Source of the DNA: a bacterium
GTDB taxonomy: Bacteria; Planctomycetota; Planctomycetia; Isosphaerales; Isosphaeraceae
Length of the DNA: 64,000 nt
Assembly: GCA_016125085.1 (NCBI GenBank)
Contig: WGMM01000030.1
Span: 1-64,000, forward strand
Direction of reading: 5' to 3'
In this document: piece by piece, positions 8,087-16,764 of the stretch
How positions within the stretch are numbered: the first letter of the stretch is position 1
Layout: each line of letters opens with the position of its first letter
Program-made: the position numbers and the translations under genes
The notes under the pieces: model-generated
Databases searched by the model: none
Told to the model about the DNA's origin: nothing
Seen by the model: the letters and a program-made list of their open reading frames with translations, nothing else

Positions 8087-9652
8087 TTACTTCTGAATCG
8101 CGCACGCGAGCAGCGAATTCTTCACGTCGCGCATTTTCAGCGGTTTGCGGAGAATCGTGTAGCGCTGGCGGATCGAAGCGGGCAAGGTGGCTTCGAGTTT
8201 GAGCTGTTTCGGCCCGAGCAGCAGCAGGCCATGGGGCGCGGTTCGTCCGAGAGAGCAGATCCGGTCGATCTCCAGGAACGCTTCGAGCGAGTCACGGCCC
8301 TGGCCGTCGGCGTCGTAAACGATGATATCCGCAGGTTTTTCGCGAGCCATGTCCGCGGCCGTTTCGGTCGTTCGCACCATGCGGCTCTTCCAGCCGAGCT
8401 TGTCGAATGTTTTTCGAAGCTCGCGCTGGATCTCCTCCTGGGCTTCCACGCAAAGGACGACGCGATCGACCTGATGTTGAAGTGCGATCGGTCGATTCTC
8501 GGGGACTTTGGGGGCTTCTGAGTTTTGCGGGGTTTCGGAGGCTTCCTGGGGTTCCGCTCCATTGAGCCACGCGTACAGTTCAGCGGTGTCGATCGCGGCC
8601 GAGGGATCGACAGGCTCAGACCGGGTTTCCGGCTCCAGCCCTTTTTCGATCCGTTCGAAACACTGAATGATGTCGTCGGCTGCCGCCAGTCGGATCTCGG
8701 GCCGGAAGGCCATCATGCGGGTGACGGTGCGCGAAATTTCATGTTTCGGCGGATTCGAGATATCGGCGAGCGGGATCTCGCTGCCGAAAGTTCGCACCAT
8801 CAGAGCCTGGAGTTCCTGGCCCTGCTCAAGTTCCGGATGTGGCGAGTTGCCGGCCAGCAATTCGTAAAAGACGCAACCCAGGAAATAGGCATCGGTCCGA
8901 AGATCGCCGGCAGAGGTATGTGTGGCGTGCTCCAGCTCTCGATACGCAGGAGAGCCAGTGAAGGAATGATCCTTTGCGCTGATTTCGGACGCCCAACCGA
9001 AATCGAACCAAACGGGTTTACCGTCCGGCCTGATCATGATCCGGTCCGAACGGATCGCGCCGTGGCGGAACCCCTCGGCATGGATGGCTTTGAGGCCACG
9101 GGCCAGTTCCAGCAGGAACGGAACCGCCTGGTTTCGGTCGAAACGGCCGTGCGTTTCGATGAAACGTCGCAGGGTCATGCCATCGACCCATTCACGGATC
9201 AGGCACGACCGGCCTTGATATGTTTCGATCCCTTCGCAGCGCACGGCCCAGGGCGATCCGATCTGGCGCGAGACATCAAGGTCGCGCTTCAGGCGAGCGA
9301 CGATGGCCGGGTCGGCCTGGGACTGCGATGTCAGCACTTTGAGAGCGACTTTGCGGCCATCCTCGATCGATCGGGCTTCGAAGATCCGGTCGTTTTTGTC
9401 GCGATGGATAAAGTCCGTGAGTACGAATTCGCCGAATCTCAGGTGCGAAATCCGGCCGTTCCGCACTTGTTCGCATTGCCAGGGGGTGAGCCATCCGCGA
9501 CGCCGTGCGTAGCCGAGGATCATTTCGTCGGACGGTGCTTCATCATGATGGCCCAGGCGGGACAATTCTTCGACTCGATCGTCGCTGAGGAGGCCGGATT
9601 CGGCCAGAGCGATCATGACGCCGTTCGGATCGATGACGTATGACATCGGCAT
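8087..9652 (-). CDS. Protein pseudokinase fused to a C-terminal receiver-like domain
   Basis: The N-terminal 70 residues (LAESGLLSDDRVEEL... LTPWQCEQVRNGR) form the small helical module often preceding planctomycete kinases. The kinase domain keeps the VALKVL lysine and a DFG triplet (VWFDFGWA), but the catalytic loop is HGAIRSDRIM instead of HRDLKPxN, so the catalytic Asp is missing. The glycine loop is also lost (IHRDKNDRIF). After a proline-rich linker, the last 120 residues look like a receiver: DRVVLCVEAQEE, a putative phospho-acceptor in DIIVYDADG, and a conserved KP (ILRKPLKM). The ATG at 9652 or 9646 fits GGAG upstream better than the track start at 9715. It probably acts as a signalling scaffold rather than an active kinase. 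Confidence 0.85.
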   Translation of the reverse strand: MPMSYVIDPNGVMIALAESGLLSDDRVEELSRLGHHDEAPSDEMILGYARRRGWLTPWQCEQVRNGRISHLRFGEFVLTDFIHRDKNDRIFEARSIEDGRKVALKVLTSQSQADPAIVARLKRDLDVSRQIGSPWAVRCEGIETYQGRSCLIREWVDGMTLRRFIETHGRFDRNQAVPFLLELARGLKAIHAEGFRHGAIRSDRIMIRPDGKPVWFDFGWASEISAKDHSFTGSPAYRELEHATHTSAGDLRTDAYFLGCVFYELLAGNSPHPELEQGQELQALMVRTFGSEIPLADISNPPKHEISRTVTRMMAFRPEIRLAAADDIIQCFERIEKGLEPETRSEPVDPSAAIDTAELYAWLNGAEPQEASETPQNSEAPKVPENRPIALQHQVDRVVLCVEAQEEIQRELRKTFDKLGWKSRMVRTTETAADMAREKPADIIVYDADGQGRDSLEAFLEIDRICSLGRTAPHGLLLLGPKQLKLEATLPASIRQRYTILRKPLKMRDVKNSLLACAIQK

Positions 9653-9776
9653 GAATCTCCGCGTATGTGTATTAGTGGCAGCGAGTTCGGTCAGGTCTGC
9701 CGGTACCGTCGGCATGCGCCGCGACGGATGTTACTTACTCTTACGGGTACATTCGGCAGTTTGGGACAGCGATGAC

Positions 9777-11060
9777 TTATCTTTTGATGCCGCGAATCGC
9801 CGGCTCTGCACCGATGCCCGCCAAGATCGCCAAAGTCGGCACGATGGGGGCCCTCATGCGAATGTCCGTCCAATAAACGAGATGCACCATCGCTAAACTC
9901 GTAACGACCGCCAGAATCGCCAGTGTCGGCCAGGTCCAGGATGAGCGGAGCCTCAGCGCCAAAAGGGCAAAAAACCAGAATGGGACGGTCCAGATCGCGC
10001 AGATCGTACGTACCCGACTCCCGAAAACTTGGGAGGAGGGAGCGATTGCCCAGAAACGCAACTGTTTATGGATACAAGCGATAGCGAATTCCCTCGGGTG
10101 ATTGCGGATAAAATCGAACGCTTTCGCCTTCATCCGTCGGTCGGCCTCCGGCTCGGGAAGTCCGACGGTATCCGTCCCAATCGAATCCATCCATGCTTGC
10201 TGGCGCGGGCCTGTCCAGACAGCGCCCGGGGGCCCGAAGACGACGTCTTCGTAATAGACCGCGTTGTTCGCCAGGGCCAGGGTGTAGCCGCCGTGGGTCG
10301 TAGTCAGAACAGGCTCGCCGAAGCGTGCCATGTTTCGTAAGACCCATGGCAATAAAAGGATGCCACAGATAAACGCGATTCTGAAGGAATCTGCGAATCG
10401 GTGTTTCAAGGGGCTTCGATCGGTCGGAATCCACCGCACGAATGCCGTTAGAATCATGCATGCAAGCAAGCTTGGGCGGCAAAGTGCGGCTGCGCCGAAC
10501 CAGAGCCCGGCGGATCGAAGCCGATCATGCATGATGGCATGGATTGCCCCTGTCAGCAAAAATGCCGCGAGAGTTTCGGTCATGACCAGCGGAGACTGGC
10601 TGACCAGAACTGGGTCGAAAGCGGTCAATAGTCCCGTAATCCACCATGCCGATGACCATTTCAGGCGAGATTCCTGGCTGTCGCTTTTCTGATCGCTCAG
10701 CAAGTCACTGACGTGTGACGCCGTCCGCATTGCGAGCCAGGTCGTCGCGCCGCCGAGAATTGCCTGCAAAACGACGAGTGTGGCATGAAACGTCCTTCCC
10801 TCGCCGAAGATGGCGATCAGCGGCGAGATGACGATTGGATAGAGCGGTGGCCGGTACGCTGTCGGGCGGCCGTCGTAGACGAAGCCCTGGCCCGTGATCA
10901 GCGAATTGCCCAGTTGGATGTAGTGATCCGGATCGGTCGGGATGTCCTGTAGCCGGGAAAGCCCGAAGACCAGGCGCACGACCACGGCCATCGCCGGAAA
11001 AGCGAAACAGGCGAATCGGCCGAAATGTCGCAACGAGAACTTCTGCAAGGCGGAATTCAC
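9777..11060 (-). CDS. GT-C family membrane glycosyltransferase (PMT_2/GT39-like)
   Basis: This 427-aa protein has about ten hydrophobic segments and an acidic motif in the first external loop, IPTDPDHYIQLG, followed by RPTAYRPPLYP. That arrangement is characteristic of dolichyl/polyprenyl-phosphate-mannose protein mannosyltransferases and ArnT-like enzymes. It would transfer a sugar from a polyprenyl-phosphate donor on the periplasmic side. The start is a GTG at 11060 without a clear Shine-Dalgarno sequence. It lies 63 nt behind a GT4 gene and a flippase on the same strand, so the three probably build and export one glycan. Confidence 0.8.
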   Translation of the reverse strand: MNSALQKFSLRHFGRFACFAFPAMAVVVRLVFGLSRLQDIPTDPDHYIQLGNSLITGQGFVYDGRPTAYRPPLYPIVISPLIAIFGEGRTFHATLVVLQAILGGATTWLAMRTASHVSDLLSDQKSDSQESRLKWSSAWWITGLLTAFDPVLVSQSPLVMTETLAAFLLTGAIHAIMHDRLRSAGLWFGAAALCRPSLLACMILTAFVRWIPTDRSPLKHRFADSFRIAFICGILLLPWVLRNMARFGEPVLTTTHGGYTLALANNAVYYEDVVFGPPGAVWTGPRQQAWMDSIGTDTVGLPEPEADRRMKAKAFDFIRNHPREFAIACIHKQLRFWAIAPSSQVFGSRVRTICAIWTVPFWFFALLALRLRSSWTWPTLAILAVVTSLAMVHLVYWTDIRMRAPIVPTLAILAGIGAEPAIRGIKR

Positions 11061-11123
11061 ATTTCGATGCGGTGAAGTGGACCGAAAGCCATCAGCATTC
11101 CGTCGTGCGAGCCCCGATGGAAA

Positions 11124-12419
11124 TCAGACGGAGTTTCTGTCGAAGTCACGAACCATCCGGTCCCCGAAATGGGGATGCGGCTGAAGTTGGGCATGGGGCT
11201 TGTCACGCCCGGCTTTCGCCTCTTCGATCATAGCGAAGTAGCGATCCATATGGGAGGACTCGGACCATTCGTTGCGATGGACCGAGTAGCCCCGTTCGGC
11301 CAGGCGATCACGCAGCTTCGGATCGTGCAGCAGCGTCAGAATCGCGGCTTCGAGCTGGTCGGAATCGTCGTAGCCGATGCCGCCGCCGCTGAGTTCGCCG
11401 GTTTCGGCGATCGCCCCTCCGCCCCGATGGACGATCACGGGCGTTTTCACGGCGAATGCTTCCGCGACGACATATCCGAACGTTTCCGGGAACAGGGACG
11501 GAACGACGACGGCCTCCGCGCCGTGAAACAGGCGAGTCAGTCGCTGCCGGTCGCAAAGCCCGACGAATTCGACGTTTCGCAAATTCTCGGCCAGGCGTTT
11601 CAGTTCCGGTTCGAAGGGGCCTGTGCCGGCGATTTTCAGGTCGATCCGCGGGAATCGGGCCATCAGCGGAATGAGCTTTTGAAAACCTTTCATCCGAACG
11701 AGTCGGCCGGCCGCGGCCAGATAAGGCCGATCACCGATCGCTCGGGGCGCATGCTCCACACCGCCTGACCATTCGTTCGGCAGGAAATAGGGCAGAACAG
11801 TACGGGGAACGCTGGATTCGACCGAACGATGCCGGTTCATGGCGTCGTGGCTGGGGAAGATGAGCTGATCGAGGCAGTCGAGCGAGCGCTTGACGAGCCC
11901 CGTATGCCGCCAAAATTGCGGCGGCCTGTGCGCTCTCAGGACGCAGCTCAGGCAAGTGCGGCTGTCACACGATTTCTCGTCGTTCTTCCAGAGAAGATGG
12001 TTGGCGCAGTGCAGCCAGTGTTCGTGAGCCGTCATGAATCGCACCGAGTCCTGGCCCATACGCAACAGACCTGGGCCGCCGATCAGCGAGATATTGTGGA
12101 AATGAACGACATCCGGCCGAACGCGGGCGAGGATTTCGCGAATCGATGATTTCTTAAGTGTCGGCTGGCCTGATATTTGCGTGCTCAGTGGCGAGAGGAT
12201 CCCCCAGCGGCTGCGCAGGGGGTGAAGCGTCACGCCGTCGACCGGTTCGTAGGACCGCTCGGGATGGTCGCCGCGAACGGCTTCGAAAGCGTCGGCACAG
12301 TAAATGACATGCACTTCATGGCCGCGCCGGGCCAGAGCACGGGAGAGCCGATCAACGTAAGCCGCGTCGCCGCCGAAGCTGTGTGGCCCGAAGAAAGTCG
12401 TCAGCATGCAGAATTTCAT
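11124..12419 (-). CDS. Glycosyltransferase family 4
   Basis: This is a GT-B fold enzyme of 431 aa. The N-terminal domain starts MKFCMLTTFFGPHSFGGDAAYVDRLSRALARRGHEVHV, the usual acceptor-side Rossmann with a glycine loop. The C-terminal domain has AGTGPFEPELKRLA and the E-x7-E nucleotide-sugar motif PETFGYVVAEAF. It would transfer a sugar from a nucleotide donor to a lipid-linked acceptor on the cytoplasmic face. The start ATG overlaps the stop of the flippase gene by 4 nt (ATGA), so the two are coupled. The acceptor and sugar are unknown. Confidence 0.9.
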   Translation of the reverse strand: MKFCMLTTFFGPHSFGGDAAYVDRLSRALARRGHEVHVIYCADAFEAVRGDHPERSYEPVDGVTLHPLRSRWGILSPLSTQISGQPTLKKSSIREILARVRPDVVHFHNISLIGGPGLLRMGQDSVRFMTAHEHWLHCANHLLWKNDEKSCDSRTCLSCVLRAHRPPQFWRHTGLVKRSLDCLDQLIFPSHDAMNRHRSVESSVPRTVLPYFLPNEWSGGVEHAPRAIGDRPYLAAAGRLVRMKGFQKLIPLMARFPRIDLKIAGTGPFEPELKRLAENLRNVEFVGLCDRQRLTRLFHGAEAVVVPSLFPETFGYVVAEAFAVKTPVIVHRGGGAIAETGELSGGGIGYDDSDQLEAAILTLLHDPKLRDRLAERGYSVHRNEWSESSHMDRYFAMIEEAKAGRDKPHAQLQPHPHFGDRMVRDFDRNSV

Positions 12420-13822
12420 GTGAGCTGTTTCTCCGAACGTGTTTCCTGATGTAGTTTACGCGGGGTTTCGGTCCTGGCTGTGCCTGAATCCACCCGGCCC
12501 TGAACGATGCTTTTCGGAGTGGTTGAAGTGCCGTTTCGTGAGGGCAGATAAACCGCGGCCCCCGTGGCGAGCGCTGTCAAAGCCGCTGTGCCGAGCATGG
12601 CCGCTGCCGTACCGTTGAGGCCATAGCGTGAATGCGCCCAGATCACTTGAGGCAGGGAAATCGCGAGACAGCCGGACATGATCTTAAGGCCGAGCCGTTC
12701 CCTGTGCGTAGCCACGAGGGTCGTCAGATGGATCGAAGCGGCCGCCATCAGCGGCACGCGCCAGATACCGACGGAGAGAAGTGGCGAAGCGTCGGCGAAG
12801 TCGGGCGTGAACAGCATGCGAACGATGACGGTGGCGAAAATGCTGACGGCCAGCGTCACAGGAACGATCGCGGCCATCGCGGCCATGGTGATCCGGCGCA
12901 CTTCCGCAGTCTGCTGCTTCCGGTTCGCGACCCATGATCGAACAAGTTGCGGCAGAAGGACTTGCTGAAAAATGACTGCGAACGTGACGGAAGCGGAGAC
13001 GATCCGGTGCGTAGAGCCATAAAGGCCGACTTTCCCCCAGTCATCGAGAAAGCCGATCACCAGAACGTCCATGCTGGACATGGCGACTTGCGTGAGCTGG
13101 AGACCCAGAACCCCCTGCCCCTGGCTGAAGACCGGTCCAGCGAATCGGCGTCCATGGCGGAGACTGATTCGGGGTATGCCGAATTCCGCACGGAATTGCC
13201 GCCATATCAGAAGGATACCGCACATTTCACCGAGGAAGAACAGCCATGGCACCAGTACGAGTCGGCTGGCGTCCGTGACGAAGACGGCGATACCGAGCGC
13301 GTAGACGGCCGTCCGGATGACGAGCGAAATCGCCACGAGCCCTGACCTGCGGAGGCTGCGGAAGACGTTGTCCAGGCCGATCGCCGTGGGAATCAGGAGG
13401 AGGCCGAAACTGGCGAGCAGCAGGCGATCTTCAGGGGCATGAAAGACGACCAGCGACGCGAGGCTGAGCCCCGCCCATAACGCCATGGCCAGCTGGAGTT
13501 TGAGCGATACGTACGAACCGATGATGCGCGGATTCGGCCTGGCGCGCCGCGAAAGTTCGCGATAAAAGACCAGTTCGACGCCGTCGCGGATCACGAAAAT
13601 CAGCCAGTAAATGAGGCTGAAGCAGAATTCGATACGTCCGAATCCGTCCCTGCCCGTCCTTCGGATGAGTTCCAGAACGACTGCCAGCGAAATCAGCCGG
13701 CAGGAGATTTCCGCCAGGCTGAGGAACGCGAATTGCGAAGCCAGCCCACGCAGGCGTGGACCGCCTGGGCAGGGAGTCACTCCTGCCGTTTCAGTGGCTG
13801 CGCGTTCGGCAGACGGGTTCAT
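12416..13822 (-). CDS. Wzx-like polysaccharide flippase (MOP superfamily)
   Basis: This 468-aa integral membrane protein has about 12-14 hydrophobic segments and no catalytic motifs. The opening RGLASQFAFLSLAEISCRLISLAVVLELIRRTGRDGFGRIEFCFS and GLDNVFRSLRRSGLVA are typical of the polysaccharide-biosynthesis (Wzx/RfbX) branch of the MOP exporters. It would flip a lipid-linked oligosaccharide across the inner membrane. It is the first gene of the flippase-GT4-GT39 block. Two small dyads lie just upstream in the divergent intergenic region. Confidence 0.85.
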   Translation of the reverse strand: MNPSAERAATETAGVTPCPGGPRLRGLASQFAFLSLAEISCRLISLAVVLELIRRTGRDGFGRIEFCFSLIYWLIFVIRDGVELVFYRELSRRARPNPRIIGSYVSLKLQLAMALWAGLSLASLVVFHAPEDRLLLASFGLLLIPTAIGLDNVFRSLRRSGLVAISLVIRTAVYALGIAVFVTDASRLVLVPWLFFLGEMCGILLIWRQFRAEFGIPRISLRHGRRFAGPVFSQGQGVLGLQLTQVAMSSMDVLVIGFLDDWGKVGLYGSTHRIVSASVTFAVIFQQVLLPQLVRSWVANRKQQTAEVRRITMAAMAAIVPVTLAVSIFATVIVRMLFTPDFADASPLLSVGIWRVPLMAAASIHLTTLVATHRERLGLKIMSGCLAISLPQVIWAHSRYGLNGTAAAMLGTAALTALATGAAVYLPSRNGTSTTPKSIVQGRVDSGTARTETPRKLHQETRSEKQLT

Positions 13823-13856
13823 GGGCGCTTCGGAATCCTTTCCGTATTCCCAGGCA

Positions 13857-13895
13857 ATGCAATGGTTTGCATCGGTCGTGACGTGTCCGCGTCAC
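13857..13895. promoter_or_regulatory. Pair of dyads in the divergent flippase / sugar-binding-protein intergenic region
   Basis: ATGCAA-TGGT-TTGCAT (13857-13872) and GTGACG-TGTCCG-CGTCAC (13878-13895) are two perfect 6-bp inverted repeats only 5 nt apart, 35 nt upstream of the flippase start. The gap between the divergent genes is 291 nt and holds no convincing ORF or terminator. They could bind a regulator. No family can be assigned. Confidence 0.3.
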
Positions 13896-14113
13896 ATTGG
13901 TCGGCCCCTCATTGTCGAAGAAATCACGATTTTGTCCAGTGCAGACACGGCCTCGCGAGCATTCTCCAATCCTGTTCGTCGTTCGTTCTTCTTGACACAT
14001 CACACCGGCTGCGGTTTGATGAACGGACCCAGGGCGCCGGCCAGATTGCGAATCGTCATCTGGCCTGAGTCGCTTCGAACGATCGTCATCACCGATAAAT
14101 CAGGTTTTCTCCC

Positions 14114-15223
14114 ATGCACTTTCGCAGCATTGCGTTGCCATCGCTGGTTCGTCTGACCATCGTGTCATTTTCGGCGATCGTGGGAGGTTGTGGCGGCTCG
14201 AACGCACCGGTATCGCCCGAATCTGGAAACTCGGCGATCCCCGCGGGAGCCGGTGCGGGAACAGCGGCCGGAAGTTCTTCCAAGGGAGTGGTTTTCGTCG
14301 GTTTCGACGGCAGCCCTCCTTTGATCGAAGCGATGCGTGCTGGCAAGATCCAGGGGCTGGTTCTGCAGGACCCCTTCCGCATGGGGGCGGAGTCGGTCAA
14401 GGCGATGAGCGAAATCCTCCGCAAGAAGAAGGTTGAGCCAGTCATCGGCACGGGCGAGCATATGATTACGCCCGAAACGGTGGACGACCCGTCAAAAAAG
14501 GATCTCGTTCTTCCGCCCAAGCTCGAACATACCGTGGACAGTAAGGCCGGCGGAGCGAAGGCGAAGACTTTCCGGATCATGGTGATACCCAAGGGCACCA
14601 CTCACGAGCACTGGAAGGCCGTGCACGCCGGTGCAGCCAACGCGGCGAAAGAGCTGGGCGATGTCGAGATCATCTGGCAAGGGCCGACCAAGGAAGATGA
14701 CCGGGCCGACCAGATCAAACTGGTGCAGAGTGCCGTGGCTTCGAAGGTGGACGGCATCATCCTGGCTCCGCTGGATGCCCGGGCCCTGGCCGAACCGGCT
14801 GAGCAGGCGATTGCCAAAGGCATTCCCGTCGTCGTGTTCGACTCGGCTCTGGAATCGAAGAAGGTCTCGGCCTATGTCGCGACGAACAACTATAACGGCG
14901 GCGTTCTGGCCGCCAAACGGATGGGCGAACTCCTGGGCGGCAAGGGCCGGATCATCCTGCTGCGATATAACGTCGGTTCCGCGAGTACCGACGAACGGGA
15001 AAAAGGGTTCACTGATACGATCGCCAAAGAATTTCCCGAAATCACCTATCTTTCCAACGATCAGTATGCCGGGGCGACGGCTGATTCGGCCCAGCAGGCT
15101 TCGCAGAATCTGATCGCCCGTTATCGCGGCCGTATCGATGGCGTATTCTGCCCCAACGAATCCAGCACGCTTGGCATGCTGCGGGTTCTGGACAGCATGG
15201 GCCTCACGGCCCGGAAACCATGA
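14114..15223 (+). CDS. Circularly permuted sugar-binding lipoprotein of an ABC importer
   Basis: The 369-aa product starts with a lipoprotein signal (FSAIVGGC, Cys26) and a Gly/Ala/Ser linker. Residues 58-135 (GVVFVGFDGSPPLIEAMRAG... VEPVIGTGEHMITPETVDD) match what is normally the C-terminal end of RbsB/LacI-type binding proteins; compare E. coli RbsB, which ends VVGFDGTPDGEKAVNDGKL.... The usual N-terminal lobe start (KTFRIMVIPKGTTHEHWKAV) appears only at residue 151. The protein then runs in normal order to FCPNESSTLGMLRVLDSMGLTARKP and stops exactly where the moved block would continue. The stop overlaps the ATPase start (ATGA). It should bind a sugar-like ligand in the periplasm for the importer that follows. 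Confidence 0.88.
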   Translation: MHFRSIALPSLVRLTIVSFSAIVGGCGGSNAPVSPESGNSAIPAGAGAGTAAGSSSKGVVFVGFDGSPPLIEAMRAGKIQGLVLQDPFRMGAESVKAMSEILRKKKVEPVIGTGEHMITPETVDDPSKKDLVLPPKLEHTVDSKAGGAKAKTFRIMVIPKGTTHEHWKAVHAGAANAAKELGDVEIIWQGPTKEDDRADQIKLVQSAVASKVDGIILAPLDARALAEPAEQAIAKGIPVVVFDSALESKKVSAYVATNNYNGGVLAAKRMGELLGGKGRIILLRYNVGSASTDEREKGFTDTIAKEFPEITYLSNDQYAGATADSAQQASQNLIARYRGRIDGVFCPNESSTLGMLRVLDSMGLTARKP

Positions 15224-16764
15224 CTGCGCAGCCTCTGCTGGTTCTGCAGGAGGTCTCGAAACGATTCGGCCCGACCCAGGCGCTCGACGGGCTCGACCTC
15301 GAAATTCGGTCCGGCGAATGTCTGGCCCTAGTCGGCGAAAACGGTGCCGGCAAAAGTACGCTGCTGAAAATCCTGTCCGGCCAGTATCGGCCCGACCGGG
15401 GGACAATGCGCTTCGAAGGCCGCCCGTTCGAACCCCGAAATCCGCGTGATGCGATCCGCCATGGGGTGGCGATCGTGCATCAGGAACTCTGTCTGGCACC
15501 GCACCTTTCCGTCGAGGCCAATATCCTGCTCGGGCGGGAACCGAGCCGGCTGGGGTTCTGCCGCGCGAGAAAGTCCAAAGCGATTGTCCGGGAAATCCTG
15601 GCAAGACTCGATCACGCCGGTCTGGATGTCGATACGCCCGTCAGTGCGCTTACGCCCGGGCTCAGGCAGATTGTCGAAATCGCGCGAGCCATCGCGGCCG
15701 ACGCTCACGTCGTTCTGCTCGACGAGCCGACGAGCAGCCTGACCGAAGTCGATACCCGGCGGCTGTTTCGGTTGATCGATGCCCTGAAGGCCCGGGGGAT
15801 GGCCGTCGTATTCATCAGCCATGCTCTTGAAGAAGTCGACCGGGTCGCCGATCGAATCGCCGTACTTCGGGACGGTCGGCTGATTCGTGTCGCAGACAGG
15901 GCCGATTGGGATCGAGGATCGATTGTCGGAACGATGGTCGGGCGGACGATCGAGGATCTCTACCCTGCGAGACCGGAAGCGCCTATCGCAGTTGACGCTG
16001 CAGAGCCCCCCCCGCTTCTCGATGCGGTCGAGCTTACCGGGGAAATCGTGCCCAAAGGCGTTTCGCTGAGGCTGATGCGAGGGCGAATTCTTGGGCTGGC
16101 CGGGTTGATCGGTTCGGGCCGCACGGAGTTGGCCCGGGTGATGATGGGCCTTGATCGAACGATCGGCGGAAGGATGACGATATGCGGCGAGCCGATCCGG
16201 CCCATAGCCTCGGCCCGCAGCCGTATCCGGCGCGGACTCGGCCTGTTGAGCGAAGATCGAGCGGGCGAAGGCCTGGCCGTGAACCGATCGATCGAAGAGA
16301 ACATGTTGTATTCGACTTATGCCCGAGATGCCCGCTTTGGGCTGATTCGCTCGGCCAGTTCGCGAGCGAGAGTCCGAAAATGGGTTTCGAGCCTGGGTAT
16401 CAAGTGTGTCAGCCCCGGGCAGCCGATTCGCGATCTTTCCGGCGGCAATCAGCAGAAAGTCGCCCTGGCACGACTCTTCGAGCAAGAAGGCGACGTGCTG
16501 ATTCTGGACGAGCCGACTCGCGGCGTCGATGTCGGGGCGAAGGCCGAGATTTATCGAATGATTCGTGAACAGGCGGATCACGGTCGCGCCGTTTTGCTGA
16601 TCAGTTCGTATCTGCCTGAGTTGTTCGGACTTTGCGACGATCTGGCCGTCATGCGTGATGGTCGATTGTCTCCGGTCAGGCCGATCGGCGAATGGTCGCA
16701 GGAACAGGCCATGCACTGGGCGACGACTGGGGTGGAAATGGCTGCCGGGAGCGAGAGAGCATGA
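15220..16764 (+). CDS. Sugar ABC importer ATPase with two nucleotide-binding domains (RbsA/MglA type)
   Basis: The 514-aa protein has two tandem ATPase domains, as in RbsA and MglA. The first has Walker A GENGAGKST, Q-loop VHQELCLAP, signature LTPGLRQIVEIARA and Walker B VVLLDEPTSS. The second has the degenerate Walker A GLIGSGRTELARVM that is normal for this subfamily, signature LSGGNQQKVALARL and Walker B ILDEPTRGVDVGAK. It energises sugar uptake together with the permease downstream. Both borders are 4-bp ATGA overlaps, so binding protein, ATPase and permease are one coupled operon. Confidence 0.95.
   Translation: MTAQPLLVLQEVSKRFGPTQALDGLDLEIRSGECLALVGENGAGKSTLLKILSGQYRPDRGTMRFEGRPFEPRNPRDAIRHGVAIVHQELCLAPHLSVEANILLGREPSRLGFCRARKSKAIVREILARLDHAGLDVDTPVSALTPGLRQIVEIARAIAADAHVVLLDEPTSSLTEVDTRRLFRLIDALKARGMAVVFISHALEEVDRVADRIAVLRDGRLIRVADRADWDRGSIVGTMVGRTIEDLYPARPEAPIAVDAAEPPPLLDAVELTGEIVPKGVSLRLMRGRILGLAGLIGSGRTELARVMMGLDRTIGGRMTICGEPIRPIASARSRIRRGLGLLSEDRAGEGLAVNRSIEENMLYSTYARDARFGLIRSASSRARVRKWVSSLGIKCVSPGQPIRDLSGGNQQKVALARLFEQEGDVLILDEPTRGVDVGAKAEIYRMIREQADHGRAVLLISSYLPELFGLCDDLAVMRDGRLSPVRPIGEWSQEQAMHWATTGVEMAAGSERA

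Noticed and set aside
15220-16764. Degenerate second Walker A in the sugar ATPase
   Set aside because: GxxGSGRTE is the normal C-terminal form in the RbsA/MglA family, so it is not an anomaly.
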